From: Actinoplanes cyaneus
GTDB taxonomy: Bacteria > Actinomycetota > Actinomycetes > Mycobacteriales > Micromonosporaceae
Reading direction: 5' to 3'
Assembly: GCF_016862095.1 (NCBI RefSeq)
Contig: NZ_BOMH01000001.1
Location: 148,112 to 212,111, forward strand
DNA length: 64,000 nt
Shown: in pieces, positions 34,643 through 42,688 of the stretch
How positions within the stretch are numbered: position 1 is the stretch's first letter
Layout of the letters: every line of letters begins with the position of its first letter
Position numbers and translations under genes: made by a program
Notes under the pieces: model-generated
The model's input: only the letters and a program-made list of their open reading frames with translations
Database searches by the model: none
What the model was told of the DNA's origin: nothing

Positions 34643-35890
34643 TCAGGGGGCCGGCTCGGCAAGCACTGCGGACGCTGGATGAGACAACGCCGAGGTGACC
34701 GGGAAGTCCGACGACCGTGCCGGCACGCGCCGCAACCCCAGATAGGTGATCAGCCCGACCGGAAGGACCAGCCAGAAGGAGAGGAGGCGATAGAGGAGAA
34801 CGGCTGCGGCAGCGACGGCAGGTGAGGCGCCCATGCTCAACGCGGTGACGAGGCTCGCCTCGACGAAGCCGAGCCCACCGGGGCTGAGCGGGATCTGGCG
34901 GATGACCTGCGCCACCAGGTAGGCCGCGCCGACGGTTCGCCAGCCGACCGGCAGCCCACACGCTTGAGCCGCGGCGATGAGGCAGAACGCGTCCGCTGCC
35001 CAGTTCAGCGCGGACCACAGGATCGCCGCGAGCCCGTCCCACGGCCGGATGGACCGTGCGGCCGTCACCGCCGCTGTCCACTCCCGATGCAGGCGCAACC
35101 CGAAGCGCCGCAGCGCGCCACCCCCGGCACGCTCACCGCCGAGCCACCGCGGAACTCCACCAACGGTGCGCTGAACGCCGAGCCGCCGCAGGACTCCGCC
35201 CACGGCGCGTTCGACGCCGAGCCAGCGCGGGACTCCACCGACGGTGCGCTCGGTGAAGGGCCACCGCGAGACTCCGCCTACGGTGGGCTCAGTGCTGGGA
35301 CGGGGCCGGTCGAAGTCGGGTGGACTCGGCGGCCGGGGTCGGGCTCGCGCCGCTGTGACCAGCGCGACGACGAGCACGACCCCGGCGGCAATCGCCTCGT
35401 AGGACGCCGAGCGCCACCAGCCGAGCAGCGGCCCCTGCCCGAAAGCAAGCACACAGACAGTGAGCAGCCCGCTCATCGACGCCACCATGGAAAGCACCGT
35501 CACCGTGGCGGCGGTGGCGCCGGAGGCCCCGCGCCGGCGGTACTGCTGCACGGCGTAGGCCGCCGACATGGCCGACCCCGCGGGCAGCGCGAGGCTGATC
35601 GCCGACCGGCTGTACGTGATGGCGAGCACCGCGATCCGTGACACCCGCGTCCCGGCCGCGCCGAGCAGGCGGCGCTGCTGCATTCCGAAAGCGGCCTGCG
35701 ACACCACCTGAGCGGCGAGCGCCGCCGCGACCCAGCGCACGTCCGCCGTACGCCAAATGGCCCAAATCGCACCCGGAGCCGGGAGCCGGCCGCGAACCGT
35801 GACCGCGACGGCGACCGCGGCAAGCACGATCACGACGACTCGCGTGAGCCATCGCCACGCACGTCGCCGACCGGCAGCATCCGCCCACAT
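34643..35890 (-). CDS. LPG-synthase-like/UPF0104 membrane protein with an expanded repeat loop
   Basis: A 415-residue membrane protein of the lysylphosphatidylglycerol synthase TM-region family: about eight helices, TYSRSAISLALPAGSAMS near the middle of the first half, and QIPLSPGGLGFVEASLVTAL, the family's hallmark, near the C-terminus. Members flip or modify lipids, or are orphan transporters. A cytosolic loop after the fifth helix has expanded into four to five 13-residue repeats of the kind TVGGVPRWLGVER. ATG 35890 is preferred; GTG 35923 is an alternative. It is divergent from a TetR gene. Confidence 0.85.
   Translation of the reverse strand: MWADAAGRRRAWRWLTRVVVIVLAAVAVAVTVRGRLPAPGAIWAIWRTADVRWVAAALAAQVVSQAAFGMQQRRLLGAAGTRVSRIAVLAITYSRSAISLALPAGSAMSAAYAVQQYRRRGASGATAATVTVLSMVASMSGLLTVCVLAFGQGPLLGWWRSASYEAIAAGVVLVVALVTAARARPRPPSPPDFDRPRPSTEPTVGGVSRWPFTERTVGGVPRWLGVERAVGGVLRRLGVQRTVGGVPRWLGGERAGGGALRRFGLRLHREWTAAVTAARSIRPWDGLAAILWSALNWAADAFCLIAAAQACGLPVGWRTVGAAYLVAQVIRQIPLSPGGLGFVEASLVTALSMGASPAVAAAAVLLYRLLSFWLVLPVGLITYLGLRRVPARSSDFPVTSALSHPASAVLAEPAP
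35130..35285. repeat. Four in-frame 39-bp tandem repeats inside the LPG-synthase-like gene
   Basis: Units begin at 35130, 35169, 35208 and 35247. Each starts CGYTN and ends CTCCRCCNACGGYG; the period is exactly 39 bp, so the protein frame is kept (13 residues per unit). A degenerate fifth unit is seen on the 35100 side. No such repeat is expected in the family. Confidence 0.9.
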
Positions 35891-35941
35891 GCGCACCGCT
35901 CTCAACCTCGCCTTTGCTTGCACTCCAGGCAACTTTGCACT

Positions 35942-35970
35942 TTGAGAAGTGGGTCGGGTCGCATTAGGGT
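35942..35970 (+). promoter_or_regulatory. Housekeeping-type promoter for the leaderless TetR gene
   Basis: -35 TTGAGA (35942-35947), a 17-bp spacer and -10 TAGGGT (35965-35970), with the GTG start codon six bases later. The spacing places transcription at or next to the G of the start codon. On the other strand the region AGTGCAAAGTTGCC...AGTGCAAGC, seen as two similar words, may hold the regulator's sites for the divergent membrane gene. Confidence 0.7.
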
Positions 35971-35976
35971 TGCGGG

Positions 35977-36564
35977 GTGGAGGAGAACCTCGGGCTGCGC
36001 GAACGCAAGAAGATGGCCACCCGGATGGCGCTGCACGAGGCCGCCGTCCGGCTGGCCGCCGAGCGCGGCGCCGACAACGTCACGATCGACGCCATCGCGG
36101 AAGCGGCGGGGGTTTCGCGGCGAACGTTCACGAACTACTTCGCGAACAAGGAAGAAGTCTTTTACTACCGCGACGCGCATCGGCTGCGCCGGCTGTGCGA
36201 GTCGATCCGCCAGCAGCCGGCCGCCGATCCGTGGACGGTCCTGACCGGCGCGGCGGCCGATCTGCTCGGCGAGGCGTTCGCGGAGGCGAACACCTCCTGG
36301 CTGACACAGCTCCGCACGTTGCACCGCGACCCGAATCATCTGGCGCACCAGATCGCCGCCTACACCGCGATCGAGCGGGACCTGGCCGTCGAGATCGCCG
36401 CCCGGGTCCCGGGCCCGGATGCGGAGCTGCGCGCCCGCGTGCTGGTCGCCACGTTCCTGGCCGCGCTCCGCACGAGCGTTCAGTTCTGGCTGGACAATCC
36501 GGGCACGTCTCTGCCGGAGACGTTCCGCAGGGTGTCCGGCATGGTCAGCCTGACCCCCGCCTGA
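35977..36564 (+). CDS. TetR-family repressor (leaderless)
   Basis: A 195-residue regulator with an HTH at residues 10-58 (KKMATRMALHEAAVRLAAERG, DNVTIDAIAEAAGVSRRTF, NYFANKEEVFYY) and a short helical effector domain ending FWLDNPGTSLPETFRR. The GTG at 35977 is set by the promoter just upstream; there is no leader for a ribosome site. It probably represses the divergent LPG-synthase-like gene. Confidence 0.92.
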   Translation: MEENLGLRERKKMATRMALHEAAVRLAAERGADNVTIDAIAEAAGVSRRTFTNYFANKEEVFYYRDAHRLRRLCESIRQQPAADPWTVLTGAAADLLGEAFAEANTSWLTQLRTLHRDPNHLAHQIAAYTAIERDLAVEIAARVPGPDAELRARVLVATFLAALRTSVQFWLDNPGTSLPETFRRVSGMVSLTPA

Positions 36565-36818
36565 CCCCCGCCTGACCCACGTCCGGCTCGCCCGGCCGTC
36601 GGCCGAGATCGCGTCACGGCACCGACGTAGCGGATCGCGAACAGGATCAGAGCGTCCATCGGTGCCGGTCAACTGGTTAACGTCACGCAGAGTTACGGCG
36701 CCCCCACCAGTTTTCGGCCGTATAACTATGCGGACACCCGCAGAACGGACGTTCCGCACGTCACACTGCGCTACCCCAGGCCGCGGATCATGATCGCCGG
36801 CCGGTAACCTCCCGCACC

Positions 36819-37295
36819 ATGCGTGGACCCACCATCGCAGCTGTCGTCACGTGCACCCTACTGGCGATCACCGGCTGCGCTAACAGCGAAGAATCCCCCA
36901 ACACCGCTACCGCGGCCGGGGCGGCAGACGTGGCCGGGCTCGACAAGGGGACCGCCGGGGCGTGCACGATCGCCTACGACGCCACCCATGGTCAGAACGG
37001 GCGCGATCTGGACGTGGCCACCGCCACCCAGATCATCACTCAGGGCAAGACGTCGCGGAGCACGATCGTCACCGCGTCGACCGACGCGCTCAGCGCCGCG
37101 GTCGCCAAGGCGAGGGCTGCGGCCGACGAGCCCGACGAGGACGTGCTGAAGGCCGAGGTCAGCAGCGCGATCCTGAAGCTGCAGACGGCCTGCCAGGACA
37201 CCGACGCGGTGAAGGCGAGCATCACCACGCCGAGCACCGCCGGTGAGGGCGCTTCCACGGAGTCCACGTCCGCCGTCGACCGTAAGGCCGGCTGA
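36819..37295 (+). CDS. Small secreted lipoprotein of unknown function
   Basis: A 158-residue protein with a signal peptide and lipobox (AITGC, Cys20), a helical mature region with TIAYDATHGQNGRDLDVATA, a second Cys pair (ACTIAYD and QTACQD) that could form a disulphide, and an unstructured Ser/Thr tail. TAACCT lies eight bases before the ATG. No family recognised. A 254-bp spacer upstream has nothing else that I can support. Confidence 0.75.
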   Translation: MRGPTIAAVVTCTLLAITGCANSEESPNTATAAGAADVAGLDKGTAGACTIAYDATHGQNGRDLDVATATQIITQGKTSRSTIVTASTDALSAAVAKARAAADEPDEDVLKAEVSSAILKLQTACQDTDAVKASITTPSTAGEGASTESTSAVDRKAG

Positions 37296-37382
37296 CGTCG
37301 CTGTCGGACTCCGGGCCGGGCCGCTGACCTCCAGCGGTTCCGGCCTCATTTCTTTTCGCGAGGATCGATCAGGCGGAGCGGC

Positions 37383-37658
37383 TCACGAGTCGGCAGGGCG
37401 CCAGGGACGCTCGGCATCGGTGGGGCGGGCCCCCGCGAGGACCCCGATGGCGTAGGCCGGCCGCTCCCCCGGCACCGGCCCGAGGTATTCGTGCCCGGTC
37501 AGGTGGCACCAGGCGGGCAGGTCCAGCGGCGCCGCGGGGTCGGTCGCGATCAGGTGCACGACCGAGCCCGGCGGCAGCGTCGCGATCAGTTTGCGCAGCT
37601 CGATCAGCAGCACCACGCAGCGCCGATCACCGCCGTCGAGCACAACCGGAGCGTTCAT
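37383..37658 (-). CDS. TusA-like sulfurtransferase-fold protein
   Basis: A 91-residue protein with the TusA/SirA two-layer fold outline: VVLDGGDRRCVVLLIELRKLI (Cys in place of the CPxP loop), LPPGSVVHLIATDPAAPLDLPAWCHLTGHEYLG (the usual strand-helix-strand with D.PA....W). The canonical Cys-Pro motif reads RCVVLL, so sulfur transfer is uncertain. ATG 37658 restores the family N-terminus. Stand-alone, convergent with the lipoprotein gene. Confidence 0.75.
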   Translation of the reverse strand: MNAPVVLDGGDRRCVVLLIELRKLIATLPPGSVVHLIATDPAAPLDLPAWCHLTGHEYLGPVPGERPAYAIGVLAGARPTDAERPWRPADS

Positions 37659-37821
37659 CCCCCGATCTTCTCCCGCGTCGCTCCGCTCACGACCAGGAGT
37701 GCCGCGACACGTGCCCGAGGACACGCTCGAAGCCCGGGCCGTGACGGGGGCCGGCCGGTCCATCGAGGAGGGGGTGTGGCCCGGGCCGCGAATGCGGGGC
37801 ACGCGAGCCCGGGCTCACGAT

Positions 37822-38301
37822 CTACGGGCGGTAGTTCTTGCCGAGCGGTGCGCCCGGGATCGGCTTGCCGATCAGGGCCACCGGCACGAAGAACAGAATC
37901 TGGGCGATGACCAGCGTCAACGTCCAGAGCGCCTTCTCGTCGTAGTGCGCGGCGGCCCGCTGGTAGAGCTCGTCGGGGACGCGTTCGCCGGCCGGGTTCG
38001 CCGTGCACACGGCCTCGGCCAGTTCCAGGGCGACCCGTTCGGCTTCCTGGAAGTACGGCGCGTCCCGCCACGACGCCACGGCGGTGATCCGTTCCTCGGT
38101 CTCACCGGCCTTGCGCAGAATCCCGCTCTGCCGGACGGTGTGGTAAGTGCTGCCGACGATCTGCCCGACCCGCAGGTGCACGAGTCCGATCGTGGTCGCC
38201 GGGATGCTGTCGTTGTGCAGCGCGCTGGTCAGCGAGGCCGCCCAGCCGCCCAGTTCCGGGAAGAACCGCGCGGGATCGGGGAGGCGTGAGGTGATGTCCA
38301 T
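37822..38301 (-). CDS. AhpD-like protein lacking catalytic cysteines, partner of the sigma factor
   Basis: A 159-residue protein of the carboxymuconolactone decarboxylase fold: TIGLVHLRVGQIVGSTYHTV, AGETEERITAVASWRDAPYFQEAERVAL and WTLTLVIAQILFFVPVAL. At the position of the usual Cys-x-x-Cys-x-x-x-His the sequence reads S-T-Y-H-T-V-R-Q, with no cysteine, so peroxidase chemistry as in AhpD is not expected. It is divergent from a SigJ/ECF41-like sigma gene 72 bp away, the typical partnership for that sigma group. Confidence 0.85.
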   Translation of the reverse strand: MDITSRLPDPARFFPELGGWAASLTSALHNDSIPATTIGLVHLRVGQIVGSTYHTVRQSGILRKAGETEERITAVASWRDAPYFQEAERVALELAEAVCTANPAGERVPDELYQRAAAHYDEKALWTLTLVIAQILFFVPVALIGKPIPGAPLGKNYRP

Positions 38302-38373
38302 GCCGGCTTCGACGAGGTGGCCGCACGGAATGTCAGGCCCTCACATTCGCGCCTGCCGTCTCGTCGGAGTGTC

Positions 38374-39228
38374 ATGAGGACTCCGGAGGACGAGCGCCGC
38401 CAGCTGATCAACGTCGCGTATCGCCTGCTCGGCTCGCTCGCCGACGCCGAGGATGTGGTCCAGGAGACGTACGCGCGATGGTTTGCCCTCTCTCCTGCGC
38501 AGCAGGCGGAGATCGACGTGCCGGGCGCGTGGCTGACCAAGGTCGCGAGCCGGATCTGCCTCGATCACCTGCGGTCGGCCCGGGTGCGGCGCGAACGGTA
38601 CGTCGGCGAGTGGATCCCGGAGCCGGTCCCGTCGCTGCCGGGCGACGACCCGGCCGACCGGATCACCCTGGACGAGTCGGTGAGCATGGCGTTCCTGGTG
38701 GTCCTGGACGCGATGACGCCTGCCGAGCGGGTCGCGTTCGTCCTGCACGACGTGTTTCGTTACTCGTTCGCCGAGGTGGCCGAGGTCGCCGGTCGCACCC
38801 CGGCGGCGTGCCGTCAGCTGGCGTCCTCCGCGCGCCGCCGGATCGCGACGTCCGCCGCGCCGGCGCCGCCGGTCTCCGAGCAGGCCCGCGTGGTCCGCGA
38901 CTTCAAGCGGGCCTGGGAGTCGAAGGACATCGCCGCGCTGGTCGGGCTGCTCGACCCGGACGCGCACCTGATCGCCGACGGCGGGGGCGTGGTCAGCGCG
39001 GCGCCCCGCCCGATCGTGGGCGGCGCCGAGGTCGCCCGGTACGCGGTGGCCCTCGCCGAGCGCGCGCCGGGCCTTCAACTGGTGGAGCGCACCGTGAACG
39101 GGCAACCGGGCCTGGTCGTGCAATGGGGCGGCGTCACCACCGGGGTGGTCGCCTTCGAGGTCGCCGGCGCGCGGGTCAGCCGGATGTGGGCGGTGCGCAA
39201 CCCGGAGAAGCTGCGCCCCTGGCTCTGA
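38374..39228 (+). CDS. sigJ: SigJ/ECF41-type sigma factor with C-terminal SnoaL-like domain
   Basis: A 284-residue ECF sigma factor. Region 2 lies near residues 5-75 (INVAYRLLGSLADAEDVVQETYARW), region 4 near 110-165 (AFVLHDVFRYSFAEVAEVAGRTPAACRQLASSARRR), then a roughly 110-residue SnoaL-like domain (VVRDFKRAWESKDIAALVGLLDPDA) that regulates activity in this group in place of a separate anti-sigma. It is divergent from the AhpD-like gene. The ECF41 recognition words TGTCA (38331) and CGTC (38357) occur in the spacer but are farther apart than the published arrangement. Confidence 0.9.
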   Translation: MRTPEDERRQLINVAYRLLGSLADAEDVVQETYARWFALSPAQQAEIDVPGAWLTKVASRICLDHLRSARVRRERYVGEWIPEPVPSLPGDDPADRITLDESVSMAFLVVLDAMTPAERVAFVLHDVFRYSFAEVAEVAGRTPAACRQLASSARRRIATSAAPAPPVSEQARVVRDFKRAWESKDIAALVGLLDPDAHLIADGGGVVSAAPRPIVGGAEVARYAVALAERAPGLQLVERTVNGQPGLVVQWGGVTTGVVAFEVAGARVSRMWAVRNPEKLRPWL

Positions 39229-39285
39229 TGCCACCGTGATGCCACAGGGTTGCGCGTGGCATCATAGTGATGCCATAATGGCGTC
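39226..39285 (+). promoter_or_regulatory. Autoregulated leaderless promoter with TGATGCCA operators
   Basis: -35 TTGCGC (39250-39255), 18-bp spacer and -10 CATAAT (39274-39279), six bases before the ATG. Between the boxes lies the perfect dyad TGGCATCA-TAG-TGATGCCA (39257-39275). Two more direct TGATGCCA copies lie upstream (39226-39233, 39237-39244; the first overlaps the sigma gene's stop), and a variant TGGCGTCA (39279-39286) overlaps the start codon. This is a textbook repression layout for the RHH protein it drives. Confidence 0.85.
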
Positions 39286-39798
39286 ATGGAACTGCGCCCC
39301 TACATCGACGCCGTGCGTCACGAGCTCGCGCTCGCGGCAGCGGCCGGCGGCGACGACGCCCGGGAGCTCGCCGAGCGGCTGACCGCGCCGCTCGAGTCGG
39401 CGATCCGGCTCGCCCTGCTCGACGCCCTCTCCGAAGCCGCCACGGAGATCACCCGCGATCTGGCACCGGGCTCGGTCGACCTGCGCCTGCGCAACCGCGA
39501 GCCCTCGTTCGTGGTGGCACCGGCCCCTGCCGAGTCGTGGGCCCCTCAGGAATCCGCGCCGCCGGAGCCCGTGCCCGCGGCGCCCGCCCCCGGTGAGGAC
39601 GAAGCGACGGTCCGGATCAGTCTGCGCCTCCCGGAGCACCTCAAGGGCCGGGTCGAGCAGGCCGCCGCCAAGGCCGGCGTCTCGATCAACACCTGGCTGA
39701 TCCGGGCCGCGTCCGCCGCGGCCGACGGCGACAGCCCCCGTTCCGCGACCACGAGCGCGGCCAGCAGTGGTCAGCGCTACAGCGGCTGGGTCCGCTGA
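39286..39798 (+). CDS. Ribbon-helix-helix (HicB-antitoxin-like) regulator of the ABC operon
   Basis: A 170-residue protein: N-terminal helical region (MELRPYIDAVRHELALAAAA, a coiled helix pair), a Pro/Ala-rich linker, then a ribbon-helix-helix domain near residues 103-140 (ATVRISLRLPEHLKGRVEQAAAKAGVSINTWLIRAAS). It is often labelled HicB-family antitoxin, but no toxin gene is adjacent. Instead DUF4097 and DrrAB-like genes follow at once. Multiple TGATGCCA sites at its own promoter indicate autorepression of the operon. Confidence 0.85.
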   Translation: MELRPYIDAVRHELALAAAAGGDDARELAERLTAPLESAIRLALLDALSEAATEITRDLAPGSVDLRLRNREPSFVVAPAPAESWAPQESAPPEPVPAAPAPGEDEATVRISLRLPEHLKGRVEQAAAKAGVSINTWLIRAASAAADGDSPRSATTSAASSGQRYSGWVR

Positions 39799-39817
39799 AC
39801 CCCTCGGAGGAGAGCTC

Positions 39818-40663
39818 ATGCCCACGTTCGACACCCCCGGATCGATCACCGCCACCGTCGACCTGGTCGCCGGCGACGTGACTGTCGTCGCGACGGACCG
39901 CCCGGACACCGTCGTCACCGTCCGCCCCGGCTTCGGCGCCGACGACCGCGACGTCCGGGCCGCCGAGCAGACCCGCGTCGACTTCCTGTCCGGCACGCTG
40001 ACCGTGCGCGGCCCTCGGCAGCCCGGCCTCGGCATGTTCGGCAAGGTCGGCACCGTCGAGGTGCTCGTCGAGCTGCCCGCCGGCTCCGGCCTGGACGTCA
40101 AGCTCGGCGTCGGCGGCGCCCGGTGCACCGGGCCGCTGGGCGACTGCCGGCTGCGCAGTGGTGCCGGTGACCTGCAGGTCGAGCAGGCCGAGAGCCTGAA
40201 CGTGACGACCGGGATGGGTCTGGTCACCGCGGAGAACATCACCGGCGACGCCAGCCTGACCACCGGCTCCGGCAAGCTGGAGGTCCGCTCGGTGGCCGGC
40301 CTGGCCGTGCTGAAGAACGGCAACGGCGAGACCTGGGTCGGTCACGCCGGCGGCGAGCTGCGGATCAACTCCGCGAACGGGGACATCGGCGCCGACCACG
40401 CCGGCGCCGGGATCTCCGCCAACACCGCCAACGGCAACATTCGCGTACGGGAACTGGTCCGTGGTGCCGCGACCCTGCGCAGCGCCGCCGGCCGCATCGA
40501 GGTCGGCATCCGCCGCGGCACCGCCGCCCTCCTCGACGTGCACACGCACTACGGCAAGGTCCGCAACGAGATGACCGCCTCCGACGGTCCCGCCGAGACC
40601 GACGAGCGGGCCGAGGTCCGCGCCCGGACGGCGTTCGGCGACATCCTGATCCACCGCTCCTGA
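39818..40663 (+). CDS. DUF4097-family beta-strand-repeat protein
   Basis: A 281-residue protein dominated by short beta strands with recurring Gly/Asn/Asp turns (TTGSGKLEVRSVAG, NGNGETWVGHAGG, NSANGDIGADHAG, NTANGNIRVREL), forming a right-handed beta-helix as in DUF4097. No signal peptide is present, so it is cytosolic. Function unknown; in actinomycetes it is commonly found between an RHH regulator and a DrrAB-type exporter, as here. GGAGG precedes the ATG by seven bases, 19 bases after the upstream stop. Confidence 0.85.
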   Translation: MPTFDTPGSITATVDLVAGDVTVVATDRPDTVVTVRPGFGADDRDVRAAEQTRVDFLSGTLTVRGPRQPGLGMFGKVGTVEVLVELPAGSGLDVKLGVGGARCTGPLGDCRLRSGAGDLQVEQAESLNVTTGMGLVTAENITGDASLTTGSGKLEVRSVAGLAVLKNGNGETWVGHAGGELRINSANGDIGADHAGAGISANTANGNIRVRELVRGAATLRSAAGRIEVGIRRGTAALLDVHTHYGKVRNEMTASDGPAETDERAEVRARTAFGDILIHRS

Positions 40664-40731
40664 CCCCTTCTGCCGGATACGGCCGCTTTTCCCGAGAGCG
40701 GCCGCGATGACGCCTGCCCTGGAGGCACTCG

Positions 40732-41685
40732 ATGACCACCACCGTCACCACCCGGCCCGCCGTCTCGGTGGCAGGCCTGCGCAAGACGTTCGGCACCAAG
40801 ACCGTCCTCGACGACATCGATCTCACCGTCACCGAGGGGACCGTGTTCGCCCTGCTCGGCCCGAACGGCGCCGGCAAGACCACGATGGTCCGGATCCTGG
40901 CCACGCTGCTGCCCGCCGACGGCGGCTCGGTGCGGGTGGCCGGGCACGACCTGGCGCGCGATCCCGACGGCGTGCGGGCCTCGATCGGCCTGACCGGGCA
41001 GTTCGCGGCCGTCGACCGTCTGCTCACGGTGCAGGAGAACCTGCGCCTGATGGCGAGCCTGCACCGCCTCGGCAAGAGTGCCGGCGCCCATCGCGTCGAC
41101 GAACTGATCGAGCGCTTCGACCTGGCCGAGTCCGCGAAGAAGCCGGTCTCGCTGCTCTCCGGCGGTCAGCAGCGCCGCCTCGACCTGGCGATGACCCTGG
41201 TCGGCAGCCCGCGGCTGATCTTCCTGGACGAGCCGACGACCGGCCTCGACCCGCGCAGCCGGCACACCATGTGGCAGATCGTCCGCGGCCTGGTCGCCGA
41301 CGGCGTCACGGTCTTCCTCACCACGCAGTACCTCGACGAGGCGGACGAGCTCGCCGACCGGATCGCGGTCCTCGACCACGGCCGCATCGTCGTCGAGGGC
41401 ACCCCCGACGAGTTGAAGCGCCGTATCCCGGGCGGCCACCTGCTGCTGCGCTTCGCCGACCCGGCCGCGCACCGGGCCGCGGCCACGGTTCTCGACGTCA
41501 CGCAGAAGGACGACGACGCGCTGACCCTGCAGGTCGCCAGCGACGGCGGCGTCACCTCGCTGCGCGCCGCGCTGGCCGCACTCGAACGGGCCGGCATCGA
41601 GCCGGCCGATCTGACCATTCACACCCCGGATCTGGACGACGTCTTCTTCGCCTTCACCGGCGCGGGCCTCGAGGAGAAACGATGA
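40732..41685 (+). CDS. ABC exporter ATPase (DrrA/daunorubicin-resistance type)
   Basis: A 317-residue ATPase: Walker A GPNGAGKTT near residues 44-52, Q-loop TGQFAAVD, signature LSGGQQRRLDLA, Walker B LIFLDEPTTGLDP and switch His in FLTTQYLDEADELAD (Gln in place of the usual His, as in DrrA). The C-terminal extension of about 90 residues is also DrrA-like and docks on the permease. It drives efflux of a hydrophobic drug or lipid with the permease that overlaps its stop by four bases. Confidence 0.93.
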   Translation: MTTTVTTRPAVSVAGLRKTFGTKTVLDDIDLTVTEGTVFALLGPNGAGKTTMVRILATLLPADGGSVRVAGHDLARDPDGVRASIGLTGQFAAVDRLLTVQENLRLMASLHRLGKSAGAHRVDELIERFDLAESAKKPVSLLSGGQQRRLDLAMTLVGSPRLIFLDEPTTGLDPRSRHTMWQIVRGLVADGVTVFLTTQYLDEADELADRIAVLDHGRIVVEGTPDELKRRIPGGHLLLRFADPAAHRAAATVLDVTQKDDDALTLQVASDGGVTSLRAALAALERAGIEPADLTIHTPDLDDVFFAFTGAGLEEKR

Positions 41686-42464
41686 CCACCCTGGCGAACA
41701 CCATCACCGATTCCCGGACCATGTTCCAGCGGCAATTGCTGCACCTGAGGCGTTATCCGTCGCTGACCATCATGCTGATCGGCCTGCCGGTCATCTTCCT
41801 GCTTCTTTTCGTGTACGTCTTCGGCGGCACCCTCGGCGCGGGGCTCGGCGGCGGCCGTTCCGAATACGTGAACTACCTCGCCCCCGGCATTCTGCTGTTC
41901 ACCATCGCCGGCGCGGTCGCGGGCACCGCCATCTCGATCGCGATGGACATGACCGAGGGCATCGTCGACCGTTTCCGCAGCATGGCCATCGCCCGCGCGT
42001 CCCTGCTCACAGGGCATGTGCTCGGCAGCCTGGTCCAGATCTTCATCGCGCTGTTCTTCGTCCTCGGCATCGCCCTGCTGATCGGTTTCCGCCCGAACGC
42101 CACCCCGCTCGAATGGCTCGCGACGATCGGCGTCCTCCTCGCCACCTCGTTCGCGCTGACCTGGCTCGCGGTCGCCCTGGGAATGGCCGCCGACAGCGTC
42201 GAGACGGCCAGCAACACCCCGATGTTCCTTTCGCTGCTGCCCTTCCTGGGCAGCGGTTTCGTGCCCACCGAGACCATGCCGGCCGGCCTGCGCCAATTCG
42301 CGGAGTACCAGCCTTTCACCCCGGTCATCGAAACGCTCCGAGGCCTGCTGCTGGGCACCGGAATCGGCAACAGCGCCTGGATCACCCTCGGCTGGTGCGC
42401 CGCCATCTCGGCCCTTTCCTACATCTGGGCGAAACGCAGGTACAACCAGAAAGCCGCAAAGTAA
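41682..42464 (+). CDS. ABC-2-type exporter permease (DrrB-like)
   Basis: A 260-residue membrane protein with six helices and the ABC-2 core features: an N-terminal amphipathic RQLLHLRRYPSLTIML, NYLAPGILLFTIAGAV, GIVDRFRSMAIARASLLTG (the EAA-like loop) and LPFLGSGFVPTETMPAGLRQFAEYQPFTPV before the last helix. The start overlaps the ATPase stop (ATGA). It ends the RHH-DUF4097-DrrAB operon, and an inverted-repeat element lies 70 bases downstream. Confidence 0.93.
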   Translation: MTTLANTITDSRTMFQRQLLHLRRYPSLTIMLIGLPVIFLLLFVYVFGGTLGAGLGGGRSEYVNYLAPGILLFTIAGAVAGTAISIAMDMTEGIVDRFRSMAIARASLLTGHVLGSLVQIFIALFFVLGIALLIGFRPNATPLEWLATIGVLLATSFALTWLAVALGMAADSVETASNTPMFLSLLPFLGSGFVPTETMPAGLRQFAEYQPFTPVIETLRGLLLGTGIGNSAWITLGWCAAISALSYIWAKRRYNQKAAK

Positions 42465-42534
42465 AACAGCTTTCCCGGTACGTCATGACACGACCGGTCC
42501 CGCCGCGCCCACGCGCGACGGGACCGGTCAGGGC

Positions 42535-42587
42535 GGCTGGTTCCCATGGGCGTAATGAGGGACGAATTACGCCCATGAGAACCAGCC
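42535..42587. repeat. Long inverted repeat, copy 3 of the CTGGTTCTCA family
   Basis: Arms of 22 bp (42535-42556 and 42566-42587) with one C/A mismatch in the outer part, and a 9-base loop. Inner stem GGGCGTAAT/ATTACGCCC differs from the other copies. The right flank AACCAGCCGGGACCGCGAG is identical to copy 2. It lies between the convergent exporter permease and DeoR genes. Confidence 0.9.
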
Positions 42588-42688
42588 GGGACCGCGAGCC
42601 GCATGCCGAGCCTGACCACCGGCAGCCTCGCGGACCGTCAGGACGCGAGACCGCCTCGGCCCGGTCCGTCAGCCGGTTCGCGGGGCGG

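Noticed and set aside
38331..38360. ECF41 promoter (TGTCACA, 16 bases, CGTC) in front of the sigma gene
   Set aside because: TGTCA and CGTC occur but the second half of the first word differs and the gap is about 19 bases, so it is not a good match on either strand.
39286..39798. Toxin-antitoxin module
   Set aside because: The RHH protein is antitoxin-like, but no HicA, RelE or PIN-type partner is adjacent; the operon continues into DUF4097 and an exporter.
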